Both the position numbers and the translations under genes were made by a program. Positions 55,061-64,000 of a stretch of DNA of 64,000 nt are shown piece by piece (position 1 is the stretch's first letter; each line of letters starts with the position of its first letter). The notes beneath the pieces are model-generated. The model saw nothing but the letters and a program-made list of their open reading frames with translations, was not told the origin of the DNA and made no database searches. Source of the stretch: Pseudomonas putida (GTDB lineage: Bacteria; Pseudomonadota; Gammaproteobacteria; Pseudomonadales; Pseudomonadaceae); assembly GCF_030159595.1 (NCBI RefSeq), contig NZ_BSKJ01000004.1:411747-475746 (forward strand). Direction: 5' to 3'.

Positions 55061-58000
55061 GATGGGCTCCCACGTGGATAGCCACACTTACAGCCCCACG
55101 TCGCTTAGATTTGAACAGATTTGTGATGGCGACGTAGAACAACGGCACGAAGAAAATAGCCAAGAAGGTTGCTGCGAGGGTGCCTCCGACAACCGCTGTG
55201 CCGATCGAGTGCTGACTCCCACTGCCAGGCCCGAAAGCTCGAGCCAAGGGAAGCGTCCCCATCACAAATGCGATGGAGGTCATGACGATCGGACGCAGGC
55301 GCAAACGTGCGGCCTCGGTCGCCGCCTCCACTAGAGTTCGGCCTTGGTTTTCGTAGAGGTCTTTGGCGAATTCGACGATCAGAATTGCGTTCTTCGCCGC
55401 CAGTCCCATCGTGGTCAACATCCCAACCTGGAAGAAGACGTCGTTGGACAGCCCTCGCCCAAGGGTTGCAGCTACTGCCCCCAGGATACCCAGCGGTACA
55501 ACAAGCATGATCGAAACAGGTACTGACCAACTCTCGTAAAGCGCTGCAAGACAGAGGAATACCATCATCAGCGAGAGCACGTAGAGCATGGTTGCTTGAG
55601 AGCCTGCTGCACGCTCCTCGTACGAGAGGCCAGTCCAGGCCACTCCAAATCCATTAGGTAGGTGAGCGGAAATGCGCTCGATAGCTGCCATGGCATCACC
55701 AGTGCTATAACCTGGAGCGGGCTGCCCCAGAAGCTCAACAGACGGAATGCCACCGTAACGCTCAAGCTTCGGAGATCCGTAAACCCACTGACCGGTAGCG
55801 AATGCTGAGAACGGAACCATTTGCCCAGCGGCATTGCGTACGTACCACTTGTCAAAGTCTTCCGGGGAGATACGCGAATCCATTTCCCCCTGCACGTATA
55901 CCTTCTTCACACGGCCCTTATCGATAAAGTCGTTGACGTAGGTAGAACCCCAGGCCACCGACATGGTGTCGTCGATCGATTCAATCGTTACCTGCAGCGC
56001 ACGTGCTTTTTCGTCATCGATCGTGACCTGGTACTGGGCCTCGTCATCGAGGCCGTTGGGCCTCACGATGGCTAACGCGGGTTCCTTTTCCACCAATTTC
56101 ATCAGCTGGTCGCGAGCAGCCATCAACGCAGCATGTCCGTGGGCACCATTGTCCTGCAGGAACAGATCGAAACCTGTTGCGTTACCCATTTCCATGATGG
56201 CCGGAGGCACGATCGAAATAACATTGGCATCGCGAATGGTGCTGGCGAAACGGGTTATACGCTGAGCAATCGCAAACGCTGAGTTTTCACTGGATTTGCG
56301 CTCCTCGAAAGGCTTGAGTCGAACCCAGATCACCGCTGAGTTCTGTCCGCGGCCAGCGAAGTTATAGCCACTGATGTTGAATGCCGAGACCACCCCTTCC
56401 TTCTCATCCTCCAACAAATACTGTCGAACCTTGTTAAGGACAGCCTCAGTGCGCTCAGCACTGCTGTTTGCGGGCGTCTGGATCTGCACCACCAGCAGTC
56501 CCTGGTCTTCATCAGGCAGGAAAGCCGATGGCAGATTGCGGAACATCAGGGCAACACCGAGCAGCAGCAAGCCATAGATCACAAAGGTTCGCTTAGGGTT
56601 ACGCAAGATCGTGGAGACCGCCGACTCGTAGCGATCAGTGTTTCGCTCGAAAACACGGTTGAACCAAGCGAAGAAGCCCCTCGGCTTTTTCACTCCACCC
56701 ACATGTGCTTTGAGCATGGACGCGCAAAGCGCCGGCGTGAAGATCAGTGCTACCAGCACAGATAGCCCCATAGCAGTGATGATCGTGACGGAGAATTGCC
56801 GGTAAATGATCCCCGCAGATCCTCCGAAGAACGCCATCGGCATGAACACGGCACTGATAACCAGGCCGATACCCACCAATGCGCCAGAGATCTGCTGCAT
56901 CGATTTGTAGGTAGCTTCACGTGGATTGAGGTGCTCCTCCTCCATCAGGCGCTCAACGTTTTCTACGACCACGATGGCGTCATCGACAAGCAGACCAATC
57001 GCGAGAACCATGGCGAACATCGTCATCACGTTGATGGTGAATCCGCAGGCATAAAGCACACCGAACGTACCCAGCAATACAACCGGTACAGCCAGAGTAG
57101 GTATGAGAGTCGCACGGATGTTCTGCAGGAACAGGAGCATCACCAGGAACACCAAGACAATGGCTTCGAACAGCGTATGCACCACCGAATCGATTGAGGC
57201 TTTCACTGACGGGCTGGTGTCGTACGGGTAAACCACCTCCACGTTGGGAGGAAGGTTAGCTTTGAGCTGGTCGACATTGTGTTTAACGCGCTCTACCGTT
57301 TCCAGCATGTTTGCACCAGTTGCCAAGCGCAAAGCGATACCTGCTGCAGGTTTGCCGTTGTAGTTGACGTCGTAGGAGTAGGTCTCATTGCCAAGCACCA
57401 CCTCGCCCAGATCCTTCAGGCGAATCTGTGAGCCGTCCGGCTGAACCTTGACCAAGATTTCCTTGAATTCGTCAGCTGTTTTTAAACGAGTCTTGCCAAT
57501 TACCGTAGCGCTTAATTCAACCCCTTTTCGAGTTGGTAGCCCGCCTATGGAGCCTGAAGAGACCTGTACGTTTTGAGCAGAGATCGCAGCGGTGACGTCA
57601 CTAGGCATCAGCTGATAACTGTTGAGCTTGGCCGGGTCGAGCCATATTCGCATCGCGTTCTGGAAGCCGAATACGAAAAAGTCTCCTACGCCCTGGGTGC
57701 GGGATAGCGGATCTTGGAAGCTCGATACGATGATATTTCCGAGGTCGCCGTAGCTTAGCTTCCCATCCTTCGAGTAGATGCTCACCAGTAGCATGAAGTT
57801 AGCCTGGTATTTAACTACTCGAATACCCTGCCGCTGCACCTCGGCAGGCAGATTAGGAGTTGCAAGCTGAAGCTTGTTTTGAACCTGTACCTGAGCGATG
57901 TCAGGGTTTACGCCTTGGTCGAATGTAACGGTGATCTCAACACTGCCATCGCTGTTAGCGGCAGAGCTGATGTAACGGAGACCGTCCAGGCCGTTCAACT

Positions 58001-58208
58001 GCTGCTCAATGACCTGTACCACCGTGTCCTGCACCGTCTGAGCAGAAGCGCCGGGATACGTTACGGTGATTTGAACAGCTGGCGCTGCGATATTTGGGTA
58101 CTGGTTGACCGGAAGGCCGTGAATAGCCAAGGCCCCACCTAGCATGATCGCGAGTGCGATCACCCAGGCGAAGATCGGGCGGTCAATGAAAAAACGAGAC
58201 ATCATCAA
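55050..58208 (-). CDS. RND efflux pump inner-membrane transporter (HAE1 type)
   Basis: 1,052 residues, full length. [20 protein letters not shown] at the start, [19 protein letters not shown] with the proton-relay Asp pair near 405-410 and 12 membrane segments are typical of AcrB/MexB/TtgB. Two large periplasmic loops carry the porter and docking domains. It exports hydrophobic drugs, solvents or toxic metabolites using proton influx. It lies 5 nt after the fusion-protein gene and overlaps the channel gene. Confidence 0.95.
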   Translation of the reverse strand: MMMSRFFIDRPIFAWVIALAIMLGGALAIHGLPVNQYPNIAAPAVQITVTYPGASAQTVQDTVVQVIEQQLNGLDGLRYISSAANSDGSVEITVTFDQGVNPDIAQVQVQNKLQLATPNLPAEVQRQGIRVVKYQANFMLLVSIYSKDGKLSYGDLGNIIVSSFQDPLSRTQGVGDFFVFGFQNAMRIWLDPAKLNSYQLMPSDVTAAISAQNVQVSSGSIGGLPTRKGVELSATVIGKTRLKTADEFKEILVKVQPDGSQIRLKDLGEVVLGNETYSYDVNYNGKPAAGIALRLATGANMLETVERVKHNVDQLKANLPPNVEVVYPYDTSPSVKASIDSVVHTLFEAIVLVFLVMLLFLQNIRATLIPTLAVPVVLLGTFGVLYACGFTINVMTMFAMVLAIGLLVDDAIVVVENVERLMEEEHLNPREATYKSMQQISGALVGIGLVISAVFMPMAFFGGSAGIIYRQFSVTIITAMGLSVLVALIFTPALCASMLKAHVGGVKKPRGFFAWFNRVFERNTDRYESAVSTILRNPKRTFVIYGLLLLGVALMFRNLPSAFLPDEDQGLLVVQIQTPANSSAERTEAVLNKVRQYLLEDEKEGVVSAFNISGYNFAGRGQNSAVIWVRLKPFEERKSSENSAFAIAQRITRFASTIRDANVISIVPPAIMEMGNATGFDLFLQDNGAHGHAALMAARDQLMKLVEKEPALAIVRPNGLDDEAQYQVTIDDEKARALQVTIESIDDTMSVAWGSTYVNDFIDKGRVKKVYVQGEMDSRISPEDFDKWYVRNAAGQMVPFSAFATGQWVYGSPKLERYGGIPSVELLGQPAPGYSTGDAMAAIERISAHLPNGFGVAWTGLSYEERAAGSQATMLYVLSLMMVFLCLAALYESWSVPVSIMLVVPLGILGAVAATLGRGLSNDVFFQVGMLTTMGLAAKNAILIVEFAKDLYENQGRTLVEAATEAARLRLRPIVMTSIAFVMGTLPLARAFGPGSGSQHSIGTAVVGGTLAATFLAIFFVPLFYVAITNLFKSKRRGAVSVAIHVGAHHDA

Positions 58209-58212
58209 CCTC

Positions 58213-59340
58213 TCAGTTTGCAGTCAAAGCAGTGTTGAGTTGCACGTTCGATGCTGGTTCTGCCTCAACCACAGAATCCGGTTGGACGAACTGAAGTCCC
58301 TCGGTAATCACTCGCTCGCCCGGTTGTACCCCACTGTCGACCAGCCACGCGTTCCCAACGGTACGAACTGTTTCAAGGTCTCGCTGCTCAACATGATTAT
58401 CTGAAGTGATCACCCAGGCGGTTGCCACTCCTCTGCTATCTCGGACGACTGCCTGTTGAGGAACGAGCAGTGCTTTGTCACGCACGCCTTCCTTGACCTG
58501 CGCATGCACAAACATCCCCGGTAGCAGTGCACGCTCTGGGTTGGGGAAGACTGCGCGCAAAGTCACAGAGCCAGTCCCTTGATCAACACTGACCTCAGAG
58601 AACTTCAAGCTGCCGGTTAGTGGGTAGGCGCTGCCATCGTCCAGCGTAAGGGACACCTCCGCCTGGTCAGTACCGGAGTTTTTCAGGTCGCCCGCTTTGA
58701 GTGCTCGCTTGAGAGCAAGAATGCGTGTGATTGGTTGAGTCACGTCCACATATATGGGGTCAAGCTGATTGACTGTGGCCAGCGCGCTGGTTTGGCCCTC
58801 AGTCACTAGCGCACCTTCAGTAACAGCGGAGCGTCCGATTCGGCCTGTTACTGGAGACAGCACTTTTGTGTACTGCACGTTGATGTCCGCTACACGCTTA
58901 TCAGCTTCTGCCTGGCGCCATCCTGCCACGGCATCATCATACTGTTGCTGACTGACCGCCCTGGCTTTGAGTAGGCGCTCGTATCGATCTGCAAGGTTGC
59001 GCGCACTGTGCAGATTGGCCTCTGCTCGAGCCTGTTGTGCCAGGTAAGTCCGCGGGTCAATTTGATAGAGCTGCTGACCCTTTTTGACTTCGGAGCCCTC
59101 TACAAAGAAGCGTTGCTGAAGGATGCCGTCGACCTGTGGACGCACCTCTGCTACACGGAAAGCGGACGTCCTGCCAGGGAGGTCGGTGCTCAGCGTCAAC
59201 GACGCTTCCTCGATCTCGTAGTAGCCAACCTTAAGGGCCGCTGGCCGTGGGCGTTGCTCCTCTGATGGACTGCAAGCTGCCAGCAATAAAGCCGACATTG
59301 GCAATACCGCCAGGGTGGCCCATGAAAACGATCTGTTCAT
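58213..59340 (-). CDS. RND efflux membrane fusion protein (MexA/TtgA type)
   Basis: 375 residues. Signal peptide with lipobox LLAAC (Cys22) as in periplasmic lipoprotein adaptors, then a barrel-sandwich hybrid domain ([20 protein letters not shown], about 60-79), an alpha-helical hairpin (about 100-165) and beta-barrel and membrane-proximal domains. The start [10 protein letters not shown] at 59340 gives the signal sequence; the open frame begins earlier without one. It is the first gene of the three-gene pump operon. Confidence 0.92.
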   Translation of the reverse strand: MNRSFSWATLAVLPMSALLLAACSPSEEQRPRPAALKVGYYEIEEASLTLSTDLPGRTSAFRVAEVRPQVDGILQQRFFVEGSEVKKGQQLYQIDPRTYLAQQARAEANLHSARNLADRYERLLKARAVSQQQYDDAVAGWRQAEADKRVADINVQYTKVLSPVTGRIGRSAVTEGALVTEGQTSALATVNQLDPIYVDVTQPITRILALKRALKAGDLKNSGTDQAEVSLTLDDGSAYPLTGSLKFSEVSVDQGTGSVTLRAVFPNPERALLPGMFVHAQVKEGVRDKALLVPQQAVVRDSRGVATAWVITSDNHVEQRDLETVRTVGNAWLVDSGVQPGERVITEGLQFVQPDSVVEAEPASNVQLNTALTAN

Positions 59341-59510
59341 AAACTCTCCGCTACATGTGTGCTGACACACACGTGCTCGCGCAAGCCAAGTTCAAAAGGC
59401 TCGCAACGGTAGGTATGTGGAATAGGACTCGATTTTGAGGTTTGAGAATCTAGCTCTCATCGCCGTTGCAGGAATTTTACGGCTCATCCTGAGATTGATT
59501 AATTAGGTGC

Positions 59511-59543
59511 AATTCCATTCATTTGATCTTCAAATTCCATAAT
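59511..59543. promoter_or_regulatory. TGGAAT-type double site upstream of the efflux operon
   Basis: ATTCCATTCATTT (59512-59524) is identical to 62305-62317. TCAAATTCCATAAT (59530-59543) is identical to 47002-47015. The pair lies 170-200 nt ahead of the fusion-protein start. The rest of 59341-59914 has no supportable gene. Confidence 0.65.
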
Positions 59544-59914
59544 TGACCCTGCATTCGGGTCGGAACAAAGTCAACAAGCGCAGCTCGTTGCGATGAGCTA
59601 GGCGAAGGTGTCTGAAAATAGGCGGACTGCAGGAGGGAGAAACAGCTTGAAAAAGCAGGAATGTGATCAGCAGGAAAATCGACAACGCCCTGCACAGACT
59701 CTGGGAATGCCTAATGCGCTTTGGGGCGCTTGATACCGTAAATGGCACAAGGTTTGGAGAGTGGGTAACGAGAGACGTAGCCGTAACGCAGGCGTGGCTC
59801 CTGATCACTTAACCGTAGTTTCTATTATCGGTGGTGGTCTGTAATCGCACTTTTGAAGCACTACCAGCGTGCTTTGTAGACCACACCTAAGGCTGGAAAG
59901 GTTGAATACACAGA

Positions 59915-60643
59915 TTAGTAGAGGGAGGCTGGCTCCGGAATTTCGACCTGGTCAACGGTTGGCAGTGGCTTTGCGGCACTGTCAGAGAGGTGCAGGCGTA
60001 CGTTGCGGATTTGAGCGTCCTTTCCAACGACGCTCACTATGGCATCGTATGCTGAGCTACCCTCGGGAGCAGCAGCAATGGCGCTTATTTGCAGGACTTC
60101 GTATCCCAAAGCAGCGCACAGAGCGTCATCTGCGTCGGTGATTCCACCAAGCGCAGCATGTAGGCGGGAAAGCACGCGATTTGTTGCCCAAGAGGTTTCG
60201 TAGCTCACCCTTCTATTCGGAAGAATCGGCGTTTTATCGAGAGCAATGAAGCGCGGTGCCTCCGGCGCGAAATCTATACGGGTTTCATAGCTGATGATGG
60301 ATCCCTGCATTCGAGTCTCGCCCGGGGCTTGGTAAGCGACAATCATGTCCAGCAAGCCATCGCCGTTAGCGGCCAGGGAAAAATTGGAGTGAATGATGTG
60401 ATGCGAGCTGACCAGATCAGGCACAGCAGCAAACCAGGCCTTCAAGGAGTCATGGTCGTCGGCAAAAATGTGGTTCACCCGATGACCTGAAAGCTGAACA
60501 TTTGGGTGAAACATCGTGAGGTGCCGCATCATATCCCCACCCGGGGCCTCCAGGTAGGCAAACCAGCGATGAGCTAGAGACAGCGCAATGTGATTTGCTT
60601 TGGACATTGGTGCTACGGAGGCCGCTAAATCGAGCTTAGCCAT
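59915..60643 (-). CDS. NTF2-like (SnoaL-type) protein, long form
   Basis: 242 residues. The first 140 residues have the NTF2/SnoaL cone fold pattern (ALSLAHRWFAYLEAPGGDMM, SSHHIIHSNFSL and VAYQAP). The last 90 residues are not recognised and include an Ala-rich segment. Such proteins are small-ligand enzymes or binding proteins that often accompany monooxygenases. The ATG at 60643 overlaps the monooxygenase gene by 8 nt, so it is the third gene of that operon. Confidence 0.7.
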   Translation of the reverse strand: MAKLDLAASVAPMSKANHIALSLAHRWFAYLEAPGGDMMRHLTMFHPNVQLSGHRVNHIFADDHDSLKAWFAAVPDLVSSHHIIHSNFSLAANGDGLLDMIVAYQAPGETRMQGSIISYETRIDFAPEAPRFIALDKTPILPNRRVSYETSWATNRVLSRLHAALGGITDADDALCAALGYEVLQISAIAAAPEGSSAYDAIVSVVGKDAQIRNVRLHLSDSAAKPLPTVDQVEIPEPASLY

Positions 60644-61706
60644 GGTTTTTCCCCTCCAAACTTTCAGCTGCCAAAGGCGTTTCGAGCGCTTGCCCTTGAT
60701 TCGCCATCGATCGGGTGAGGCTGTCGATGGCGTTAAGCCGGGCCTCTTCACCTGGCATCATAAGGTTGATCATTACCTCGTCGGTTCCGTACGCCGCAGC
60801 AAGCTCACATAACTGCGACAAGACGTCACCTGCAGTGCCATAGACAAGGCGCCCTTTATTCCGCATTCGAATCGCCAACTCCTCAGAAGACCAGCGATGA
60901 CCTCGAGTGGTCTCGATTGATGGCACACGATCAAACGGATTAGCGCTCTCCGCGTACGCCAGCCAGAGGTGGAACGCGGACGCATATTCCTCAGCTTGCT
61001 CGGTCGTTTTTCCGATAGCAACGAAGACTGCGACCACCACAGATGGCGCGCTGGAAAAATCGGTCTCCTTGAAAGCCTCACGATAAGCCGCAGCTGCTCG
61101 AGGCCCATCTCCACGCGGATTGATAAAATGAGCGAAGGTAAAACCTAGTCCTGCATTAGCGGCTACCTCAGCAGTCGAGCCCGATGCGCCCAACACAAAG
61201 GGATGAGGCTTTTCCAACGTCATGGGATGCGCACGCATGCCGTTGTAGCGGGAGTTCTCCTTGTGATTACCCGTCACAAAACCAAGGAGATCTTCGACCT
61301 TCTGCCCGTAGGGAATCGCCCCGCTTTTCTCATCATTGAGTGCCATGCTCGTACGGCGGTCGGCACCTGGAGCACGACCGAAGCCAAGATCAATCCGGCC
61401 AGGAAACAGTGCTTCGAGCAACTGGTAGTTTTCAGCAATTTTCAGGCTGCTGTAGTTGGGGAGTAAGACCCCACCCGAGCCAACCCGAATTTTGTGGGTG
61501 GCCGATGCAATGCGCGACATGAGTATTTCAGGTGAATTGCTCGCCGTCGCAGGAGCACCGTGGTGCTCCGAGACCCAGAAGCGCTGGAAACCATTCCTTT
61601 CCGCGCATTGAGCCAAGCGAACGCTGGCAGCCAATGCGTCAATGGGATGAAGGTGTTCATCGACTGGGGAGTAGTCGAGGATACTGAGTTTCAACGAGTT
61701 GGCCAT
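60636..61706 (-). CDS. Luciferase-like (LLM class) flavin-dependent monooxygenase
   Basis: 356 residues, bacterial-luciferase-like TIM barrel. It has FWVSEHHGAPATASNSPEIL near residues 43-62, RIDLGFGRAPGADRRT near 104-119 and ASGSTAEVAANAGLGFTFAH near 174-193, typical of the MsnO8 subgroup of LLM oxidoreductases. It probably oxidises an organic substrate with FMNH2 and O2. It lies between two NTF2-like genes, 3 nt after one and overlapping the other by 8 nt. Confidence 0.88.
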   Translation of the reverse strand: MANSLKLSILDYSPVDEHLHPIDALAASVRLAQCAERNGFQRFWVSEHHGAPATASNSPEILMSRIASATHKIRVGSGGVLLPNYSSLKIAENYQLLEALFPGRIDLGFGRAPGADRRTSMALNDEKSGAIPYGQKVEDLLGFVTGNHKENSRYNGMRAHPMTLEKPHPFVLGASGSTAEVAANAGLGFTFAHFINPRGDGPRAAAAYREAFKETDFSSAPSVVVAVFVAIGKTTEQAEEYASAFHLWLAYAESANPFDRVPSIETTRGHRWSSEELAIRMRNKGRLVYGTAGDVLSQLCELAAAYGTDEVMINLMMPGEEARLNAIDSLTRSMANQGQALETPLAAESLEGKNHG

Positions 61707-61709
61707 GCT

Positions 61710-62186
61710 TCACGCTCCCGTCACCGAGTCTGCAGATTCCTGGGGCTCGCTACGCTCTGGCCAAACCACCTCAAGACGAGTGCGGGTGATTCGCCATTCC
61801 CCATTGATGCGTTTGTACTCATCGGCATAGAGGCCAAGCAGTAGCAACGGATTCGGGTCTGGCTTCGATGCGGTTTCAAAGTCGATCAGGTAGCAGCGGC
61901 CTTCAGCTGAGTCCGGCCCGGTCAGTTTGATCCAGTGATTGGTGATCGCATGCATGAAGGGATAGCTGCCCTGCCGATCACGGTCGAAGAGCTTGAAGGC
62001 ATCCTTCAAACCTGAGCGTATGGCATCGATACCCTCCATCTTTCCCACGGTAACCTCTACCACCGCTTCGTCAGCAAATACTTCGTCAAGCGAATCGATG
62101 TTGTTGCTATCAAGATGATGGGCATACAAGGTTCTGAGGTTACGAATTTCTTCTCGATCAACGAGACCTTTGATAAGGCTGTCCAT
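61710..62186 (-). CDS. SnoaL/NTF2-like protein
   Basis: 158 residues. DREEIRNLRTLYAHHLDSNNI and LDEVFADEAVVEVTVGKMEG (about 10-52) and the DEYKRINGEWRITRTRLEVVW end are the cone fold of the SnoaL_4 type, with residues often seen in dehydratases, isomerases and ring-hydroxylation partners. The ATG at 62186 has GAGGA 7 nt ahead; an ATG two codons earlier is too close. It is the first gene of a three-gene operon with the luciferase-like enzyme, and a TGGAAT inverted repeat lies about 120 nt upstream. Confidence 0.82.
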   Translation of the reverse strand: MDSLIKGLVDREEIRNLRTLYAHHLDSNNIDSLDEVFADEAVVEVTVGKMEGIDAIRSGLKDAFKLFDRDRQGSYPFMHAITNHWIKLTGPDSAEGRCYLIDFETASKPDPNPLLLLGLYADEYKRINGEWRITRTRLEVVWPERSEPQESADSVTGA

Positions 62187-62304
62187 GGGCATTTCCTCTG
62201 TAATCAGTAAGCTGTGGAGGTTCGCAGCGAGCTCGCAGCTGCTTGTCGCTTCCCCCTTGAGAGCCTACTTTAATTACGAAAGCAGAAAAGATAATCGCCT
62301 TTTG

Positions 62305-62323
62305 ATTCCATTCATTTTGGAAT
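62305..62323. promoter_or_regulatory. TGGAAT inverted repeat upstream of the monooxygenase operon
   Basis: ATTCCA and TGGAAT around TTCATTT. The first 13 nt match the site at 59512 exactly. It lies about 120 nt before the start at 62186. Confidence 0.6.
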
Positions 62324-62457
62324 TTTAGGATGAAATAAAAGGCAGCTCGCGCGCCACACAACCTTCAGCGGGCGCTAGCGAACTGGAGAGTATTCGGGAG
62401 GATTGGAAATAGAATGGAGCAGCCCCGCTATGCGGCGAGGCGACTCTCACAGGAGAG

Positions 62458-62482
62458 GCCCACCCCAAGACCCGGGGTGGGC
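62458..62482. terminator. Hairpin after the second PQQ dehydrogenase gene
   Basis: Arms GCCCACCCC and GGGGTGGGC around 7 nt, 10 nt past the stop at 62492. A TTT follows on the plus strand only. Confidence 0.65.
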
Positions 62483-62491
62483 TTTGGATTG

Positions 62492-64000
62492 CTACTGCTT
62501 CTTCGGCAGTGCGTATGCAATCAACAAATCGCTTCGATCCATGGAGCTACGAGCCCCGCCAGCGCTGACTACAACAAACTGGCGATTGCTCGACGGCGAT
62601 ACGAAAGTCATCGGAGTAGCCTGAGATCCTACAGGCATGCGAGCTTTCCAGAGCTCGTCACCAGTGGATTGATCGTAAGCCCGCAGGAAGTAATCTTGGG
62701 TGCCGGCAAAGAAGACCAGGCCAGACCGTGTCGATACCGTGCCACCGATAGTCGGCATGCCAATAGGGAACGGTGCTCGGACTTTCACGCCAGCAATAGC
62801 TGTGTCCTGAACAGTACCTGCTGGTCGCTGCCAAATGATCTGACGTGTCTTCAGATCAATTCCTGTCACAGTGCCGTAGGGCGGCGCTTGGCATGGCACA
62901 TCCATCGGAGAAACGAACGATGAGTTGGTCACGACAAAGGGTGTACCACGCATTGGCGCGAATTCAGAGTGCGGCTTGCCGTTGCCACTGGTTTCGTGGT
63001 GTTCACTTGGGATCAGCTGCACGCGGAGCGGGATACGGATGTCATTGACGACCATCGTTCCAGTGTCTTCGTTGATCGATACACTGCCCCAGTTCATGCC
63101 CCCGAAATTACCTGGATGCTGCAAGCTAGCAGTAGTACCAGGTGGAGTGAATGCGCCATCGTAACGCAGGGATTTGAATTGGATCCGGCAAAGCAACTGA
63201 TCGTAAATCGTAGCGCCCCACATGTCAGATTCTTTCAGTGCTTCCTGACCGATGTAAGGCATGCCCACGGAGAACGGCTGCGTCGGCGCAGTTTTATCGC
63301 CCGCCAACTCCTGCTGCGGTACACCACGCTCGACCACATCAGCAATCGGCTTGCCGGTTTCGCGGTTGAGCATGAAGATGTTGCCGGTTTTGGTCGTTTG
63401 GATCAGTGCCGGGATTGTTCCACCATTGCCATCTGGTACGTCATAGAGGGCAGGCTGAGCCGGAATATCGTAGTCCCAAATGTCATGATGCACTGTCTGG
63501 TAAGCCCAGCGCTCACGCCCAGTTTTGTAATCGAGCGCTACCACTGACGACGCGTAGTGGTTGGCTGCCGCGGAGCGATGGCCACCCCAGAAGTCTGGGG
63601 TCGAGTTTCCCAGAGGAATGAATATAAGGCCACGGTTCGCATCGTAAGCGGCTGTAGACCACATGTTGGGTGTGCCGCGGGTGTAGGTCTGGCCTTCCGG
63701 TGGATACTTGGTGATCGCTGGACTACCAAGATCCCATGCCCACTCCAATTCTCCGGTCGCAGCGTTGAACGCTCGAATAACCCCTGACGGCTCATTGACT
63801 TCAAGGTTGTCATAGACCCAACCGCCTACGATCAGCAGATTGCCGGCTACCGTGACCGGTGAGGTGCCCATATAGTAGGTCGGCTTGATCTCACCCATGC
63901 CTTCCTGAAGGTTTACCTGGCCATTATTACCGAAGCTCTGGCACTGCTTGCCAGTCTTGGCGTCCAGGGCAATCAGGCGAGAGTCCAGCGTCGAGAGGAT
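62492..64000 (-). CDS. PQQ-dependent glucose-type dehydrogenase, second copy (partial, 5' end outside window)
   Basis: About 503 C-terminal residues of a quinoprotein dehydrogenase propeller, closely similar to the protein encoded at 48595-50997. Shared features include VHHDIWDYDIPAQPALYD, LKESDMWGATIYDQLLCRIQ, GGMNWGSVSINEDTG and the GSQATPMTF end. The frame is open to 64000 through LDSRLIALDAKTG, so the N-terminal membrane part lies outside the window. It probably oxidises a sugar or polyol in the periplasm and reduces ubiquinone. The two copies flank the LysR-efflux-monooxygenase cluster in convergent map positions. Confidence 0.88.
   Translation of the reverse strand: MLSTLDSRLIALDAKTGKQCQSFGNNGQVNLQEGMGEIKPTYYMGTSPVTVAGNLLIVGGWVYDNLEVNEPSGVIRAFNAATGELEWAWDLGSPAITKYPPEGQTYTRGTPNMWSTAAYDANRGLIFIPLGNSTPDFWGGHRSAAANHYASSVVALDYKTGRERWAYQTVHHDIWDYDIPAQPALYDVPDGNGGTIPALIQTTKTGNIFMLNRETGKPIADVVERGVPQQELAGDKTAPTQPFSVGMPYIGQEALKESDMWGATIYDQLLCRIQFKSLRYDGAFTPPGTTASLQHPGNFGGMNWGSVSINEDTGTMVVNDIRIPLRVQLIPSEHHETSGNGKPHSEFAPMRGTPFVVTNSSFVSPMDVPCQAPPYGTVTGIDLKTRQIIWQRPAGTVQDTAIAGVKVRAPFPIGMPTIGGTVSTRSGLVFFAGTQDYFLRAYDQSTGDELWKARMPVGSQATPMTFVSPSSNRQFVVVSAGGARSSMDRSDLLIAYALPKKQ

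Noticed and set aside
59530-59808. 92-codon open frame with a hydrophobic segment upstream of the efflux operon
   Set aside because: Overlaps the shared promoter motif and has no ribosome site; the hydrophobic stretch is likely fortuitous.

Overview
The window reads as the chromosome of a Pseudomonas of the putida group. The phenylacetate catabolon at the left end has the arrangement known from P. putida: paaX and paaY facing away from paaFGHIJK, with paaA beginning a second unit. The hldD gene, the solvent/drug-type RND pump and the membrane-bound PQQ dehydrogenases fit the same group. GC content, Shine-Dalgarno sites and tight gene overlaps are typical of that genus. No rRNA, tRNA or CRISPR array was recognised.

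Region 1 (1-10.4 kb) is core metabolism. It holds paaA (cut by the window edge), paaKJIHGF on the minus strand, paaY and the repressor paaX on the plus strand, then hldD for LPS heptose synthesis. GCGATACA/TGTATCGC half-sites lie in front of paaA and in the paaF-paaY divergent region, and are probably PaaX operators.

Region 2 (10.5-46 kb) is an accessory island rich in antiphage and mobile-element genes. From left to right it carries: an integrase-like protein without a visible catalytic domain; unknown proteins; a short DUF262-like protein; a Gabija-like pair (helicase plus OLD/TOPRIM nuclease); an HNH nuclease; a 1,427-residue NACHT-type NTPase with a C-terminal PD-(D/E)XK nuclease; a broken XRE regulator; a histidine phosphatase; a PP2A-like phosphatase with a mini Phd-like protein; an Abi-like protein; two short ORFs associated with LexA boxes; a sirtuin; a DEDD exonuclease; an orphan MNT nucleotidyltransferase; a PHP-ATPase of the TrlF type; a Wadjet-like condensin operon in the order C-B-A-D with a divergent WYL regulator; and a TnpT/TnpS cointegrate-resolution module (Tn4651 type) without its transposase. 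Several strong inverted repeats and a pair of dispersed structured repeats lie between these genes.

Region 3 (46-64 kb) looks like a detoxification and oxidation cluster. It contains an Old Yellow Enzyme, a membrane PQQ glucose-dehydrogenase homologue, a LysR regulator, an MFS exporter, a complete RND efflux operon (fusion protein, pump, outer-membrane channel), an operon of a luciferase-like monooxygenase with two NTF2-like proteins, and a second PQQ dehydrogenase cut by the right edge. A TGGAAT-based motif recurs in front of the Old Yellow Enzyme, the LysR gene, the RND operon and the monooxygenase operon. This suggests one regulon, perhaps under the local LysR protein.

The strongest candidates for something not well described are the NACHT/C-terminal nuclease protein, the 61-bp nested inverted repeat beside it, the structured repeat pair that brackets about 13 kb of defence genes, and the transposase-less TnpS/TnpT module at the island's right side.
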